Shown here one piece after another: positions 40,820 through 49,516 of a stretch of 64,000 nucleotides of DNA (within the stretch, counting starts at the first letter, position 1; the number at the start of each line of letters is the position of its first letter). The stretch lies in assembly GCF_041080655.1 (NCBI RefSeq), contig NZ_CP163526.1:186001-250000 (forward strand), written 5' to 3'. Position numbers and translations under genes: made by a program. A model generated the notes under the pieces. It was not told the DNA's origin, did not search any database, and saw only the letters and a program-made list of their open reading frames with translations. Source of the DNA: Streptomyces sp. CG4 (GTDB lineage: Bacteria > Actinomycetota > Actinomycetes > Streptomycetales > Streptomycetaceae).

Positions 40820-42070
40820 TCAGTCGGCGGCCCCGACCGGCGCCTGCCAGTTCACGGCCAGCATCGTGATGTCGTCGGACTGCTCGGCCTGGCCGACGAA
40901 CCCGCTGAGCGCGCCGTCCATGTGGTCAAGGAGCTCCTCGCCGCGCACCGCGGCCTCGGTCAGCTGCTGGAGGAGCAGTTCCTCGCCGAAGAAGAGCCCC
41001 GTCTCCGAGCGGGCCTCGGTGACCCCGTCGGTGTAGATGAAGAGCGTGTCCCCGGGGCTGATCTGCGCGTACCCCAGCGAGAAGGTGCAGTTCGGCATGA
41101 CGCCCACGGCCGGTCCCGTCGGCCGGAGCAGTACGGGTTCGCCGCCGCTTCCGCTGACGAGGACCGGTGGATTGTGCCCTCCGTTGATGTAGACGAGGTT
41201 GCCGGTGACCGGGTCCAGGACGCCGAAGAACATCGTGGCGAAGTAGCCCTGCTTGATGTGGTTGCGGGTCAGGTAGCTGTTCGTGCCGACGACCGCGTTC
41301 AGCAGCGGGGTGGCGCCCACGACCGGAATGGCCCGCGTGTGCTCGGCCCCGCCCATCTCCTCCCCCATGAGATCCGCCGCGATGAGGTTCTGCAGGCCGC
41401 TCTGCTCCGCGGTGTGTCGCAGCAGGGAGCGGATGAGCGCCATGAACAGGGCAGCGCCGACTCCCTTGTCGCACACGTCGGCCACGACGAGGGCCAGCCG
41501 TCGCCGGTTGACCAGTTCGAAGACGTCGTAGAAGTCCCCGGCGACGGTCCGCGCGGGCCTGAAGCGCACCCGTATGTTCCAGCCGTCGGGACTGGGCAGC
41601 GAGTCCGGCAGGAATCCCAGCTGGATCTCGCGGCCTATCTCCAACTCCCGTTCATAGCTGAGCAGTTCGGCGTGTGCGGCGACCTCCTCCAGGTTCCGGT
41701 TGAGCTCCGCGTGCTGATGGCAGTCACGCAACCGCGCCTCGACCAGAACGGGGTGGAACGGCGGGAGCAGGTAGTCCGATCCCGCGCGCACATGGCCGTC
41801 GAGGAGATGCAGATCATCCTCCGCGTACGCCACCACGGTGGGTTGCTGTCCCTCGTCGGCCAGTCTCCGGGCCACCGATCTGACGGTGTGTGGAGACAGC
41901 GTCGCGCTGGCGAGCAGAGCGGTCACCGGCGGCATCCGGCCGGGCGACGCCGCCAGAACGTCGCCCGGGGTACGGATGTACGCCTCGGCGCCCACGGCGT
42001 CCAGCGCCTTGGACAACCCCTGCGGGACCTCCCGCCGCTCGTCCAGTATCAGCACTCTCGTCTGCGCCAT
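40820..42070 (-). CDS. PP2C (SpoIIE-type) phosphatase with degenerate receiver
   Basis: A 416-residue protein. Residues 1-120 look like a response-regulator receiver (TRVLILDERREVPQGLSKAL) but the phospho-acceptor position reads ALLASATLSP with no Asp, so it is probably not phosphorylated. A short helix follows, then the PP2C domain (AGDFYDVFELVNRRRLALVV, DVCDKGVGAALFMALIRSLL, FIYTDGVTEARSE, QSDDITMLAV) with its metal-binding Asp residues. RsbU/P-like phosphatases activate STAS proteins. It lies 11 bp after the RsbW-like gene and should act on the STAS protein encoded just upstream. Confidence 0.9.
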   Translation of the reverse strand: MAQTRVLILDERREVPQGLSKALDAVGAEAYIRTPGDVLAASPGRMPPVTALLASATLSPHTVRSVARRLADEGQQPTVVAYAEDDLHLLDGHVRAGSDYLLPPFHPVLVEARLRDCHQHAELNRNLEEVAAHAELLSYERELEIGREIQLGFLPDSLPSPDGWNIRVRFRPARTVAGDFYDVFELVNRRRLALVVADVCDKGVGAALFMALIRSLLRHTAEQSGLQNLIAADLMGEEMGGAEHTRAIPVVGATPLLNAVVGTNSYLTRNHIKQGYFATMFFGVLDPVTGNLVYINGGHNPPVLVSGSGGEPVLLRPTGPAVGVMPNCTFSLGYAQISPGDTLFIYTDGVTEARSETGLFFGEELLLQQLTEAAVRGEELLDHMDGALSGFVGQAEQSDDITMLAVNWQAPVGAAD

Positions 42071-42081
42071 CTCCGCCTCGT

Positions 42082-42570
42082 CTAGTCCGCTGTCGGCCGG
42101 CGCATCACGAGGGTGCTCACATTGCGCCCCGCGACGAGCTCGTACTCGAAGGTGTCCACGGCTGTGAACGCCAGGAAGACCCCCAGGCCGCCGATCTGCC
42201 GCTGCGCGAGCGGCACGTCGAGCGCGGGCTGCTGCATGCCCTGCCTCGGGTCGAAGGCCGGCGCGTCGTCCTGGAAGCGAACCCAGACGTCGCCCGGGTC
42301 GATCCCGCCGTCCACGGTGATCTCGCCCGGCTCACCGCGGTAGCCGTGCAGGACGATGTTCGTGGCCAGCTCGTCGGCGGCGAGGCGCAGCCGGTACAGC
42401 GAAGTCTCCGGAAGGCGGGCCTTCTTGCCCAGGCGCAGGACGAAGGCGGTCACCGGTTCGAGCGATTCGATCGTCGCGGGAACACTGAGTGCGTCCGTCC
42501 TGCCGCACTCGGGTACCTGTGCGACGCCCGCTGCCCTTCCGGCCCCCGTGGCCTCGAAGTCGAACGTCAT
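42082..42570 (-). CDS. RsbW-like anti-sigma kinase
   Basis: A 162-residue protein. The HATPase_c domain has YRLRLAADELATNIVLHGYR (N box) and IGGLGVFLAFTAVDTFEYE (G box). Such kinases bind a sigma factor and phosphorylate a STAS protein. It lies 14 bp after the STAS gene and 11 bp before the PP2C gene, the classic partner-switching order. No sigma factor gene is in the window. Confidence 0.88.
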   Translation of the reverse strand: MTFDFEATGAGRAAGVAQVPECGRTDALSVPATIESLEPVTAFVLRLGKKARLPETSLYRLRLAADELATNIVLHGYRGEPGEITVDGGIDPGDVWVRFQDDAPAFDPRQGMQQPALDVPLAQRQIGGLGVFLAFTAVDTFEYELVAGRNVSTLVMRRPTAD

Positions 42571-42584
42571 CTCGGTTCGTCCCT

Positions 42585-42896
42585 TCAGGCGTCCACGAGC
42601 TCGATGCTGTGGTCGAATCCGGCGAGCCGGATGGTCTGTGCCACCGGGTCGGTCGCCCCCACGATGGCGATGCGCACCTCGTCGCCCATCTTCTGGCGGG
42701 CGAAGACCAGGGAGCGCAGCCCCGCGCTGGAGAGGTAGCCGAGCTGCTCGGCATGGATGACCAGTTCGACGGCTCCGGCCCCGGCCGCCCGGCCGACGGT
42801 GTCGTGGAACTCGCCTGCGGTCGAGGCGTCCAGCTCACCCTTGAGTTCGATGGTGGCGACCTTGTCGTTGATCTTCAGCCTCACGTCGAAAGCCAC
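42585..42896 (-). CDS. STAS anti-sigma factor antagonist
   Basis: A 103-residue protein. ATIELKGELDASTAGEFHDT and HAEQLGYLSSAGLRSLVFAR are typical STAS features; the SS in YLSSAGL is the phosphorylation site of this family. It is the first gene of the STAS/RsbW/PP2C module, 18 bp after glgX. It probably binds the RsbW-like kinase when dephosphorylated. Confidence 0.92.
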   Translation of the reverse strand: MAFDVRLKINDKVATIELKGELDASTAGEFHDTVGRAAGAGAVELVIHAEQLGYLSSAGLRSLVFARQKMGDEVRIAIVGATDPVAQTIRLAGFDHSIELVDA

Positions 42897-42914
42897 GATG
42901 GTTCTCCTTCGGGG

Positions 42915-45053
42915 TCAAGCGGTCGTCTGCTGAGCCGCGCGTCCCACGAGGACGACCGCGGAGTGGGCGCCCAGATGGAAACGCCCGGGGTGCTGGAGCT
43001 CCGGCTCGGCGCCGAGGGGATGAACGGCGGTGGCCGTGTCGGCGAAGAGGTGCCAGCGTTGCCCTTCCGGCAGGGCGGGCAGCTCCAGGTCGTGCGCCTC
43101 CCAGTGCGCGTTCACGGCGATGTACACGTGGTCGTCGGCCACGCTGCCGCCCTTGGCGTGCCTGCCGCACCGCATCATCGCGAGGACCCGGCCGTGGTCG
43201 GCCCAGTCCGGTGCCCAGGCGCGGACGCCGTGCCAGCTGATGTCGGGATAGCCGCTGCCGACCCGGTCCGTGCCGCTCGGATGGTCGCTGGAGCGCAGGA
43301 CGGGGTGTGCGTGCCGGAAGGCGATCAGCGCTTGCGTGAAGTGCAGAAGCCCGGCGTTGGCCTCGACGAGTCCCCAGTCGAACCAGGACAGTTCGTTGTC
43401 CTGGCAGTAGGTGTTGTTGTTGCCGAGCTGGGTGCGGCCGACCTCGTCGCCGGCCAGGATCATCGGAATGCCCTGGCTCGTCAGCAGGATGGTCAGCAGG
43501 TTCTTCATCTGCCGCATCCTCAGCTCGCGCACGTGCGGGGAGGCGCTGGGACCCTCCTCTCCGCAGTTCCAGCTGTTGTTGTCATTGGCGCCGTCGTTGT
43601 TGTCCTCGCCGTTGGCCTCGTTGTGCTTGTCGTTGTACGAGACGAGGTCGGCCAGGGTGAATCCGTCGTGGGCCGTGATGAAGTTGACCGACGCGGACGA
43701 GGTCCGGCCCTGGTACAGGTCGGGCGAGCCGGCCATCCGGGTCGCCAGCTCACCGACCAGTCCCGGCTCCCCCTTGACGAAGCGTCGGACCGTGTCGCGG
43801 TACTTGCCGTTCCACTCCGACCAGCGGCCGTAGTTGGGGAAGTTGCCCACCTGGTAGAGCCCCGCCGCGTCCCATGCCTCGGCGATCAGCTTCGTGTGCC
43901 GCAGGATCGGGTCGTGCGCGAGCTGTTCGAGCAGCGGCGGGTTGGGCAGCGGAGTACCGTCCGGAGCCCGGTCGAGGATGGCCGCGAGGTCGAAGCGGAA
44001 TCCGTCGATGTGATACTCGGCAACCCAGTGACGCAGACAGGACAGCACGAAGTCCCGCACCACGGGGTGGTTGCAGTTGACGGTGTTCCCGGTGCCGCTG
44101 AAGTTGTAGTACTCGCCGCGGGGCGTGAGCATGTAGTAGGTGGCGTTGTCGAGTCCGCGGAACGAGATGGTCGGACCCTGTTCGTTGCCCTCGGCCGTGT
44201 GGTTGAAGACCACGTCGAGCACCACTTCGATGCCGGCCCTGTGCAGCTCCTTGACCAGCGACTTGAACTCGTCGGCCTGCATGCCGAAGGGGCCGGTGGC
44301 CGCGTATCCGGCCTTGGGGGCGAAGAACGAGACGGTGTTGTAGCCCCAGTAGTTGTACAGCCGTTCACCGGTGGCCGGATCGGTGCGCGGATTGTCCAGC
44401 TCGTCGAACTCGAACACCGGCAGCAGTTCGAGGCAGTTGACGCCCAGCTCCCGCAGATACGGAATCTTCTCCCGCATTCCGGCGTAGGTGCCCGGCGCCG
44501 ACACCTTCGAGGAGGGGTGCCGGGTGAAGCCGCGCACGTGTGTCTCGTAGATGACGAGGTCCTCGGCGGGAATCCGCAGGGGGCGGTCGCCGTCCCAGTC
44601 GAAGTCGTCGTTCAGCACCTGCGCGCGGTAGTGGTAGACGTTGTCCCAGTCCGGCTCCCGGCCCCACACCTCCCGCCCCGAGATCAGCCGCGCGTAGGGG
44701 TCGCTGAGCACCTTGCCGGCGTCGAAGCGATCGCCGTGCTCGGGGGCGTACGGGCCGGCCGCGCGGAAGCCGTACTCCAGATTCTCCGCGTCGAGCCCGA
44801 AGACCGTCATGGCGTACACACTGCCGATGCGGAACTCCAGCGGGAACTCCAGTTCGGCACTGGGCCGAGTGCCTCCCCGTTCGAACAGCACCAGACTCAT
44901 CGTGGTCGCGCCGTCGGAGTAGACCGAGAAGTTGACGCCCCCGGGCACCGGGGTGGCGCCGTACGGGAAGGGGCGTCCCGCCCTGACCCGGTACGGTCCG
45001 ATCCGGTGCGTCGGGAAGGCGTCGATGCGCTCGCGCATGTCCGGGGTGCTCAT
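42915..45053 (-). CDS. glgX: Glycogen debranching enzyme
   Basis: A 712-residue isoamylase-type GH13 protein from ATG 45053, overlapping the preceding STAS stop (ATGA). Catalytic Asp in YHIDGFRFDLAAILDR, Glu in LIAEAWDAAGLYQVG, third acid in FITAHDGFTLADLVSYND, plus the GlgX insert ANGEDNNDGANDNNSWNCG. It removes short alpha-1,6 side chains. Full length. Confidence 0.96.
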   Translation of the reverse strand: MSTPDMRERIDAFPTHRIGPYRVRAGRPFPYGATPVPGGVNFSVYSDGATTMSLVLFERGGTRPSAELEFPLEFRIGSVYAMTVFGLDAENLEYGFRAAGPYAPEHGDRFDAGKVLSDPYARLISGREVWGREPDWDNVYHYRAQVLNDDFDWDGDRPLRIPAEDLVIYETHVRGFTRHPSSKVSAPGTYAGMREKIPYLRELGVNCLELLPVFEFDELDNPRTDPATGERLYNYWGYNTVSFFAPKAGYAATGPFGMQADEFKSLVKELHRAGIEVVLDVVFNHTAEGNEQGPTISFRGLDNATYYMLTPRGEYYNFSGTGNTVNCNHPVVRDFVLSCLRHWVAEYHIDGFRFDLAAILDRAPDGTPLPNPPLLEQLAHDPILRHTKLIAEAWDAAGLYQVGNFPNYGRWSEWNGKYRDTVRRFVKGEPGLVGELATRMAGSPDLYQGRTSSASVNFITAHDGFTLADLVSYNDKHNEANGEDNNDGANDNNSWNCGEEGPSASPHVRELRMRQMKNLLTILLTSQGIPMILAGDEVGRTQLGNNNTYCQDNELSWFDWGLVEANAGLLHFTQALIAFRHAHPVLRSSDHPSGTDRVGSGYPDISWHGVRAWAPDWADHGRVLAMMRCGRHAKGGSVADDHVYIAVNAHWEAHDLELPALPEGQRWHLFADTATAVHPLGAEPELQHPGRFHLGAHSAVVLVGRAAQQTTA

Positions 45054-45391
45054 CGACCCGCGCGTTCCAGCTCGGCGTCCAGGTCCTCGGCGATCCTGAA
45101 GAAGTCCAGGAATCCGGTGGCGGACATGACGAACGAGACCTCCTCGGAGAGACCGACCAGCGTGATCTCGGCCTTCAGCTGCTGGGCGTGGCGGTGCACG
45201 ATGAGCAGGGTGCGCAGGCCGGCGCTGGAGATGTAGGAGACTCCGGTGAGGTCGATCAGGACCACGGAGCTGGGTCCGATGAGCGGCAGCAACTGTGACT
45301 GCAGCCCGCCGGACGTGGTGGAGTTGATCTCGCCCTCCAGGGCGACGACGGTGGCCTCGGCGAGCACCTGTGAGCTGACCTTGACGCTCAT
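45050..45391 (-). CDS. Second STAS anti-sigma factor antagonist
   Basis: A 113-residue protein (MSVKVSSQVLAEATVVALEG). The phosphorylation site region is LTGVSYISSAGLRTLLIVHR. Both ends overlap neighbours by 4 bp (ATGA with the epimerase stop and with glgX start), so its production is tied to two carbohydrate enzymes. It shares the family but little close identity with the STAS at 42.6 kb. The partner kinase may be the RsbW-like protein or one elsewhere. Confidence 0.9.
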   Translation of the reverse strand: MSVKVSSQVLAEATVVALEGEINSTTSGGLQSQLLPLIGPSSVVLIDLTGVSYISSAGLRTLLIVHRHAQQLKAEITLVGLSEEVSFVMSATGFLDFFRIAEDLDAELERAGR

Positions 45392-47235
45392 CCCCTCACC
45401 TCCGTACGTGAGTTGGGCTGGAGGCGGACCTTGACCTTGATCCGTCCCGAGGTCTCGGGCAGCCGGACGGTCAGGGCCTGCGCGTTGAAGTCGGTGTGCT
45501 CCTCGCCGTCGACCTCGACGGACGCGATGTACACCGTCCCGGCCGGCAGCAGGTCGGGGGCGACCCTCAGGACGCGGTCCTCGAACAGGGCGGGGTCGGG
45601 CTTGAACCAGAAGTCCATCGGCTTGCCGTGGACGAGCAGGTTGTTGTACACGGCCGCCAGGTAGCACAGCTCGGCCGAGTGGTACATGGACATGGAGTGG
45701 CTGCCCTTGAGGCGCTCCACTCCGAGGAGATAGGGCAGGCCGCTGGCCAGGGTGTTGAAGTAGACGGCGCCCTCGTCGTGGTCGAGGAAGAACGCGTTGT
45801 AGAACGACTGGGCGTCGCGTGCCTCGGAGCGGAAGTCCAGCCGCCCGGTGACACCGTGGAGGATCAGGTAGGCGAGGATCGCCTGCTCCTGCTGCCACCA
45901 TGCCTTACGGTCGTGCCAGGTGAAGCGGAACCTCTCCTCGCCGTCCACCTTGACGCGTTCCAGGACGTCGTACCAGCCCCCGCGCTGGCGGTCGCTGCCG
46001 ACCTCGGGCATGGTCTCGCCGAGGGAGACGGCCGTGTGCAGATAGACGTCCTTGGGGCGCAGCGCATGCATGCGCATCAGGTTCCAGGCGATCTTCAGGT
46101 TGTGCCCGACGACCGCGCGGTTCTGCTGCCACCCGTGGGTGGTGTCGTGCGCCCAGTCCTTGTGGAATCGTTCCTGCACGAACGGGCTGCTCTTGAGGTC
46201 GGGGAAGCGCTCGACGATCGTGTCGAAGGTGTACTCCAGCATGTCGGCGTACTTCTGCTCGCCGGTCGCCAGGTACAGGTTGATCAGGTACGCGGGCGCG
46301 TGGTCGCCGACCGAATTCCAGTTCTTGCGCGCCTGGTTGGGGCCGAGCGAGGCGTGGTGGGGGCTGAGCAGGATCGGGTCGATGTGCGAGAAGTAGCCGC
46401 CCTCCTCGGGGTCGAGGTAGAAGCGGTCGAAGAGCCGGAGGGTGGCGTCCGCGTCCTCCTTGATCCGCGGGTCGCCCGTGACCCGGTAGGTCTGCACGGG
46501 GCCGGCCAGCGCGTAGATCTGCTCGTAGGCGGGAAGCGCGTCGTAGTCGTCGGAGAACTCGGACGTGAACAGCTTCGTCTCGACATCGCCGTCGACCTTG
46601 AGCCCGTGGTACCAGTACACGACGTTCTCGTCGGTGTCGACGAACCGCATGTGCTCACGCAGGTACTCGGTGCCGCGCTCGGCGACCTCCAGGTACTCGT
46701 CCTCGCCCGTGAGCAGAAAGGCGGAGGCCATGCCGTAGACGAGCCGCGAGATGGTGTCCGTCTCCTGGACGTGGCTGGCGGTCTTGTCACCGCCGAGCCT
46801 GATCTCCGTACGGTAGGCGCGGAAGTCGATGGGGCCGTCGCCGAACTGGGCCTTGCGGTAGAAGCCGGCGATCTCCCTGATCTGGCGGACCCACCAGCCG
46901 GCTTCCTCGAAGCGGAAGTCCTCGGGGTCGCGTCCCACGAAGATGAGCCGCTTGGCTTCGAAGCGCAGCGCTCCGGCGTGGGGATAGAAGATGCCGTAGG
47001 CGAGGACGAAGGCGCCCTCCGTGAGCAGCTCGTCCACGTGAGCGGTGGCGTCCTGGTAGGGCTCGCCCAGGTTGTGCAGCAGCTCTGCGCTGGGGCCGCC
47101 GTCGAGGCCGACGTCGAAGAACCGGCCGTCGGCGGTGACCAGGGAGAAGCTGCGCGCCCGGCTGTCGAACCCGGTCACCTGTCCCGCGATGGTGTCCGAG
47201 AACGTGAAGTCGACGTTCCTTGATGTCTCTGACAT
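45388..47235 (-). CDS. AGE-family epimerase-like protein
   Basis: About 615 residues from ATG 47235; a GTG at 47244 overlapping the DJ-1 stop is possible. A ~115-residue N-terminal beta-type domain (GQVTGFDSRARSFSLVTADG) precedes an alpha6/alpha6 barrel with ISRLVYGMASAFLLTGEDEY, WQQNRAVVGHNLKIAWNLMR and HDRKAWWQQEQAILAYLILH, as in N-acylglucosamine and cellobiose 2-epimerases. The C-terminal beta region is additional. Longer than typical AGE enzymes. Substrate unknown; coupling to STAS and glgX suggests glucan or sugar metabolism. Confidence 0.8.
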   Translation of the reverse strand: MSETSRNVDFTFSDTIAGQVTGFDSRARSFSLVTADGRFFDVGLDGGPSAELLHNLGEPYQDATAHVDELLTEGAFVLAYGIFYPHAGALRFEAKRLIFVGRDPEDFRFEEAGWWVRQIREIAGFYRKAQFGDGPIDFRAYRTEIRLGGDKTASHVQETDTISRLVYGMASAFLLTGEDEYLEVAERGTEYLREHMRFVDTDENVVYWYHGLKVDGDVETKLFTSEFSDDYDALPAYEQIYALAGPVQTYRVTGDPRIKEDADATLRLFDRFYLDPEEGGYFSHIDPILLSPHHASLGPNQARKNWNSVGDHAPAYLINLYLATGEQKYADMLEYTFDTIVERFPDLKSSPFVQERFHKDWAHDTTHGWQQNRAVVGHNLKIAWNLMRMHALRPKDVYLHTAVSLGETMPEVGSDRQRGGWYDVLERVKVDGEERFRFTWHDRKAWWQQEQAILAYLILHGVTGRLDFRSEARDAQSFYNAFFLDHDEGAVYFNTLASGLPYLLGVERLKGSHSMSMYHSAELCYLAAVYNNLLVHGKPMDFWFKPDPALFEDRVLRVAPDLLPAGTVYIASVEVDGEEHTDFNAQALTVRLPETSGRIKVKVRLQPNSRTEVRG

Positions 47236-47240
47236 GGCTG

Positions 47241-47840
47241 TCACACCCCTCGCAGCACGAGTTCGTCGATGATGGTCCTGGCGAACAGATGGCAGTGGTC
47301 ACCGGTACGGGCGGTCACCAGGTCACCGTCGACGACGACGTCCTGGTCGACATAGTTGGCGCCCATGTTCCGTACGTCGCCGAGCAGGTTGTTGTGGCAG
47401 ACCACCTTGCGTCCGCGCACGACGTACGGGATCGACGAGGCCAGCCACATGCCGTGGCAGATGATGCCCTTGACCACTCCCGACCGGGCGAAGGCCCGAC
47501 GCAGCAGGTCCGCCGCGGGCGCGAGCTGTTCGACGTCCTCGGTGTAACGCAGCCGGTCGGCGACCATACCGGAGGGCACGATCAGCGCGCTGTACTCGCG
47601 CAGCCGGCTCTCGTCCAGGTCCTCCAGGCTGCGGGTCACCGTCAGCGGCGCCCGGTGCTCATGACCGGTGAAGGTGATCGACCTGTTGCCCCACAGCCGG
47701 GTGACGAAGTCGACCCGGGCGCCCTCCTCCGCGAACCGGCGCTGGTAGTAGGCGATTTCAGGCTCGTAGAAGTCGCTCTCCGCCAGGATCGCGATCTTCC
47801 GTCCGTTGAGCACTCCGTCACGGGACGGTACGTCAGCCAC
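47241..47840 (-). CDS. DJ-1/PfpI-family protein
   Basis: A 199-residue protein. The nucleophile elbow KGIICHGMWLASSIP has the family Cys-His pair, and AILAESDFYEPEIAYYQRRF carries the conserved Glu. Members are glyoxalases, deglycases, chaperones or proteases of damaged proteins. The start overlaps the decarboxylase stop by 8 bp. A second, larger DJ-1/PfpI protein is encoded two genes upstream. Confidence 0.88.
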   Translation of the reverse strand: MADVPSRDGVLNGRKIAILAESDFYEPEIAYYQRRFAEEGARVDFVTRLWGNRSITFTGHEHRAPLTVTRSLEDLDESRLREYSALIVPSGMVADRLRYTEDVEQLAPAADLLRRAFARSGVVKGIICHGMWLASSIPYVVRGRKVVCHNNLLGDVRNMGANYVDQDVVVDGDLVTARTGDHCHLFARTIIDELVLRGV

Positions 47841-49479
47841 GGTCTCCCCCTTCGGTGGTCCGCAGGTCGATGAGGAACGGCTTGTCGTCCGCGAGCATCC
47901 GCTTGACCGCGTCGCCCACCTGCGCGTGGTCGTCGACCCGCAGGGAGTCGACCCCGAACCCCCCGGCTATCTGTGCGAAGCCCAGGTCGGGATGGGAGAG
48001 GTCGAACGGCGTCGGGTACGCGTGCGGCGCGACGTCCCGCTCCCGCCAGTACTGCTCGATGTTGTGGTCGAGCAGCTTGTAGCTGCGGTTGTTGCAGATG
48101 ACGAACTTGGCGCCGATGCCGTGCCGTACGGCCGTGTAGAGCGCCTGGAATGTGTACATGGAGCCGCCGTCGCCGGTGAAGCCGATGACGGTCTTGTCCG
48201 GGTGGGCCAGCTTGATCCCCAGCGCGCCGGGTATGCCGACACCGAGCGAACCGCCGCGCGTCGAGAACCAGTGGCCCGGCCGGCGGCCGGGCAGATGGGC
48301 GCCCAGCGCACCGGAGGCGGTCAGCGCCTCGTCGAAGATCATCACGTCGTCCGGGACCTGCGCGGCCAGTTCGCGCAGGAAGGCGTGGAGCAGTGAGCCG
48401 TCGTCCGCCGGCTCGGCGGGCCGTGCCGCACGACGTGCCTGGAGCCGTTCGTACGCCGCCATCCGGTCCGATTCGGGCAGCTTGCGGACCAGTTGCGCGG
48501 AGAGCGCGCGCAGCGTCTCCTTCGGATCGGCGACCAGCCCGAGGGTGACAGGGTGGTTCTTGGCTATCTCGTAGTCGTCGAGATCGACGTGGACGATGCG
48601 GGCGTCCGCGCGAAAGGGGTCTCCGGTGTCGGGGAAGACCTCGGGGAACGTGTACGTGCCGACGATCAGCACCACGTCCGCGTCCTTGACCGCGGCAGTG
48701 CTGACCGCGCCGAACATGTGGCCGAGGTCCCCGCGGTAGAGCGGGTGGGTGACGTCCAGGTTCACCTCGGAGTAGTTGACGCCGTAGATGTCGGCGCCCA
48801 GTTGTTCGGCCACGCGTACCAGTTCCTCCTGGGCGCCCGATGCCGAGACGCCGTCGCCCGCGAGGACGAGCGGCCTCTCGGCACCGGTCAGCAGCCGCGC
48901 CGCCTGCTCCACGAGCGAGCCGGCCGGTGCGCTCCTGGTGCTGGGCGCGGACGTCGGCACGATCTGCTCGGTGTTGGGAGCGTCGAGGACATCGAGAGGA
49001 AGTGCCACGAAGACCGGGCCCATCGGGGGCGTCATCGCGATCTTCATCGCGCGCCGCAGCACCCGCAGCACCGAGCGCGGGTCGGTGACCCGGGTCGCGT
49101 ACTTGGTCACGGGCTTCGCCATGGCGACCAGATCGGCAGCCATCTGGGCGTCCATGGACTCGTAGCGGACCCCGGCCTCGCCGGCGATCGTCAGGATCGG
49201 CGAGTGACCGCGCTTGGCCTGATAGAGCATGCCGATGGCATTGCCCAGACCGACGCCGCTGTGCAGCTGCAGGAGCGCGGGCCGGCCCGTGGCGCGGGCG
49301 TAGCCGTCCGCGATTCCGACCGCGACGGTCTCCTGCAGGGTCAGGATGTACTGAAGGTCGTCATAGTCCTCCAGTGCGTCCAGAAATCCCTGCTCGACGG
49401 TTCCTGGATTGCCGAACATGAAGGGGATTCCATCGACGATGAACTGCTCGATGATCGCCGCATTTCCCTGCCTGGCCAT
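47833..49479 (-). CDS. ThDP-dependent decarboxylase, benzoylformate-type
   Basis: A 548-residue protein from ATG 49479. The N-terminal domain has LQYILTLQETVAVGIADGYA with the cofactor-activating Glu, and PALLQLHSGVGLGNAIG with the His of benzoylformate decarboxylase. The C-terminal ThDP site is GFTGDGGSMYTFQALYTAVR ... NNRSYK. It decarboxylates or ligates 2-keto acids. The family match is strong; the acid used is unknown. It lies between two DJ-1/PfpI genes, which may handle its aldehyde product. Confidence 0.88.
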   Translation of the reverse strand: MARQGNAAIIEQFIVDGIPFMFGNPGTVEQGFLDALEDYDDLQYILTLQETVAVGIADGYARATGRPALLQLHSGVGLGNAIGMLYQAKRGHSPILTIAGEAGVRYESMDAQMAADLVAMAKPVTKYATRVTDPRSVLRVLRRAMKIAMTPPMGPVFVALPLDVLDAPNTEQIVPTSAPSTRSAPAGSLVEQAARLLTGAERPLVLAGDGVSASGAQEELVRVAEQLGADIYGVNYSEVNLDVTHPLYRGDLGHMFGAVSTAAVKDADVVLIVGTYTFPEVFPDTGDPFRADARIVHVDLDDYEIAKNHPVTLGLVADPKETLRALSAQLVRKLPESDRMAAYERLQARRAARPAEPADDGSLLHAFLRELAAQVPDDVMIFDEALTASGALGAHLPGRRPGHWFSTRGGSLGVGIPGALGIKLAHPDKTVIGFTGDGGSMYTFQALYTAVRHGIGAKFVICNNRSYKLLDHNIEQYWRERDVAPHAYPTPFDLSHPDLGFAQIAGGFGVDSLRVDDHAQVGDAVKRMLADDKPFLIDLRTTEGGDRG

Positions 49480-49516
49480 GTCTGCCTTCTCTCGATTTCT
49501 CAATCGCTGCCGCTCG

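Noticed and set aside
42489..45236. 915-codon plus-strand frame opposite glgX and the STAS genes
   Set aside because: No domain; Val/Gly/Arg-rich shadow of glgX codon bias.
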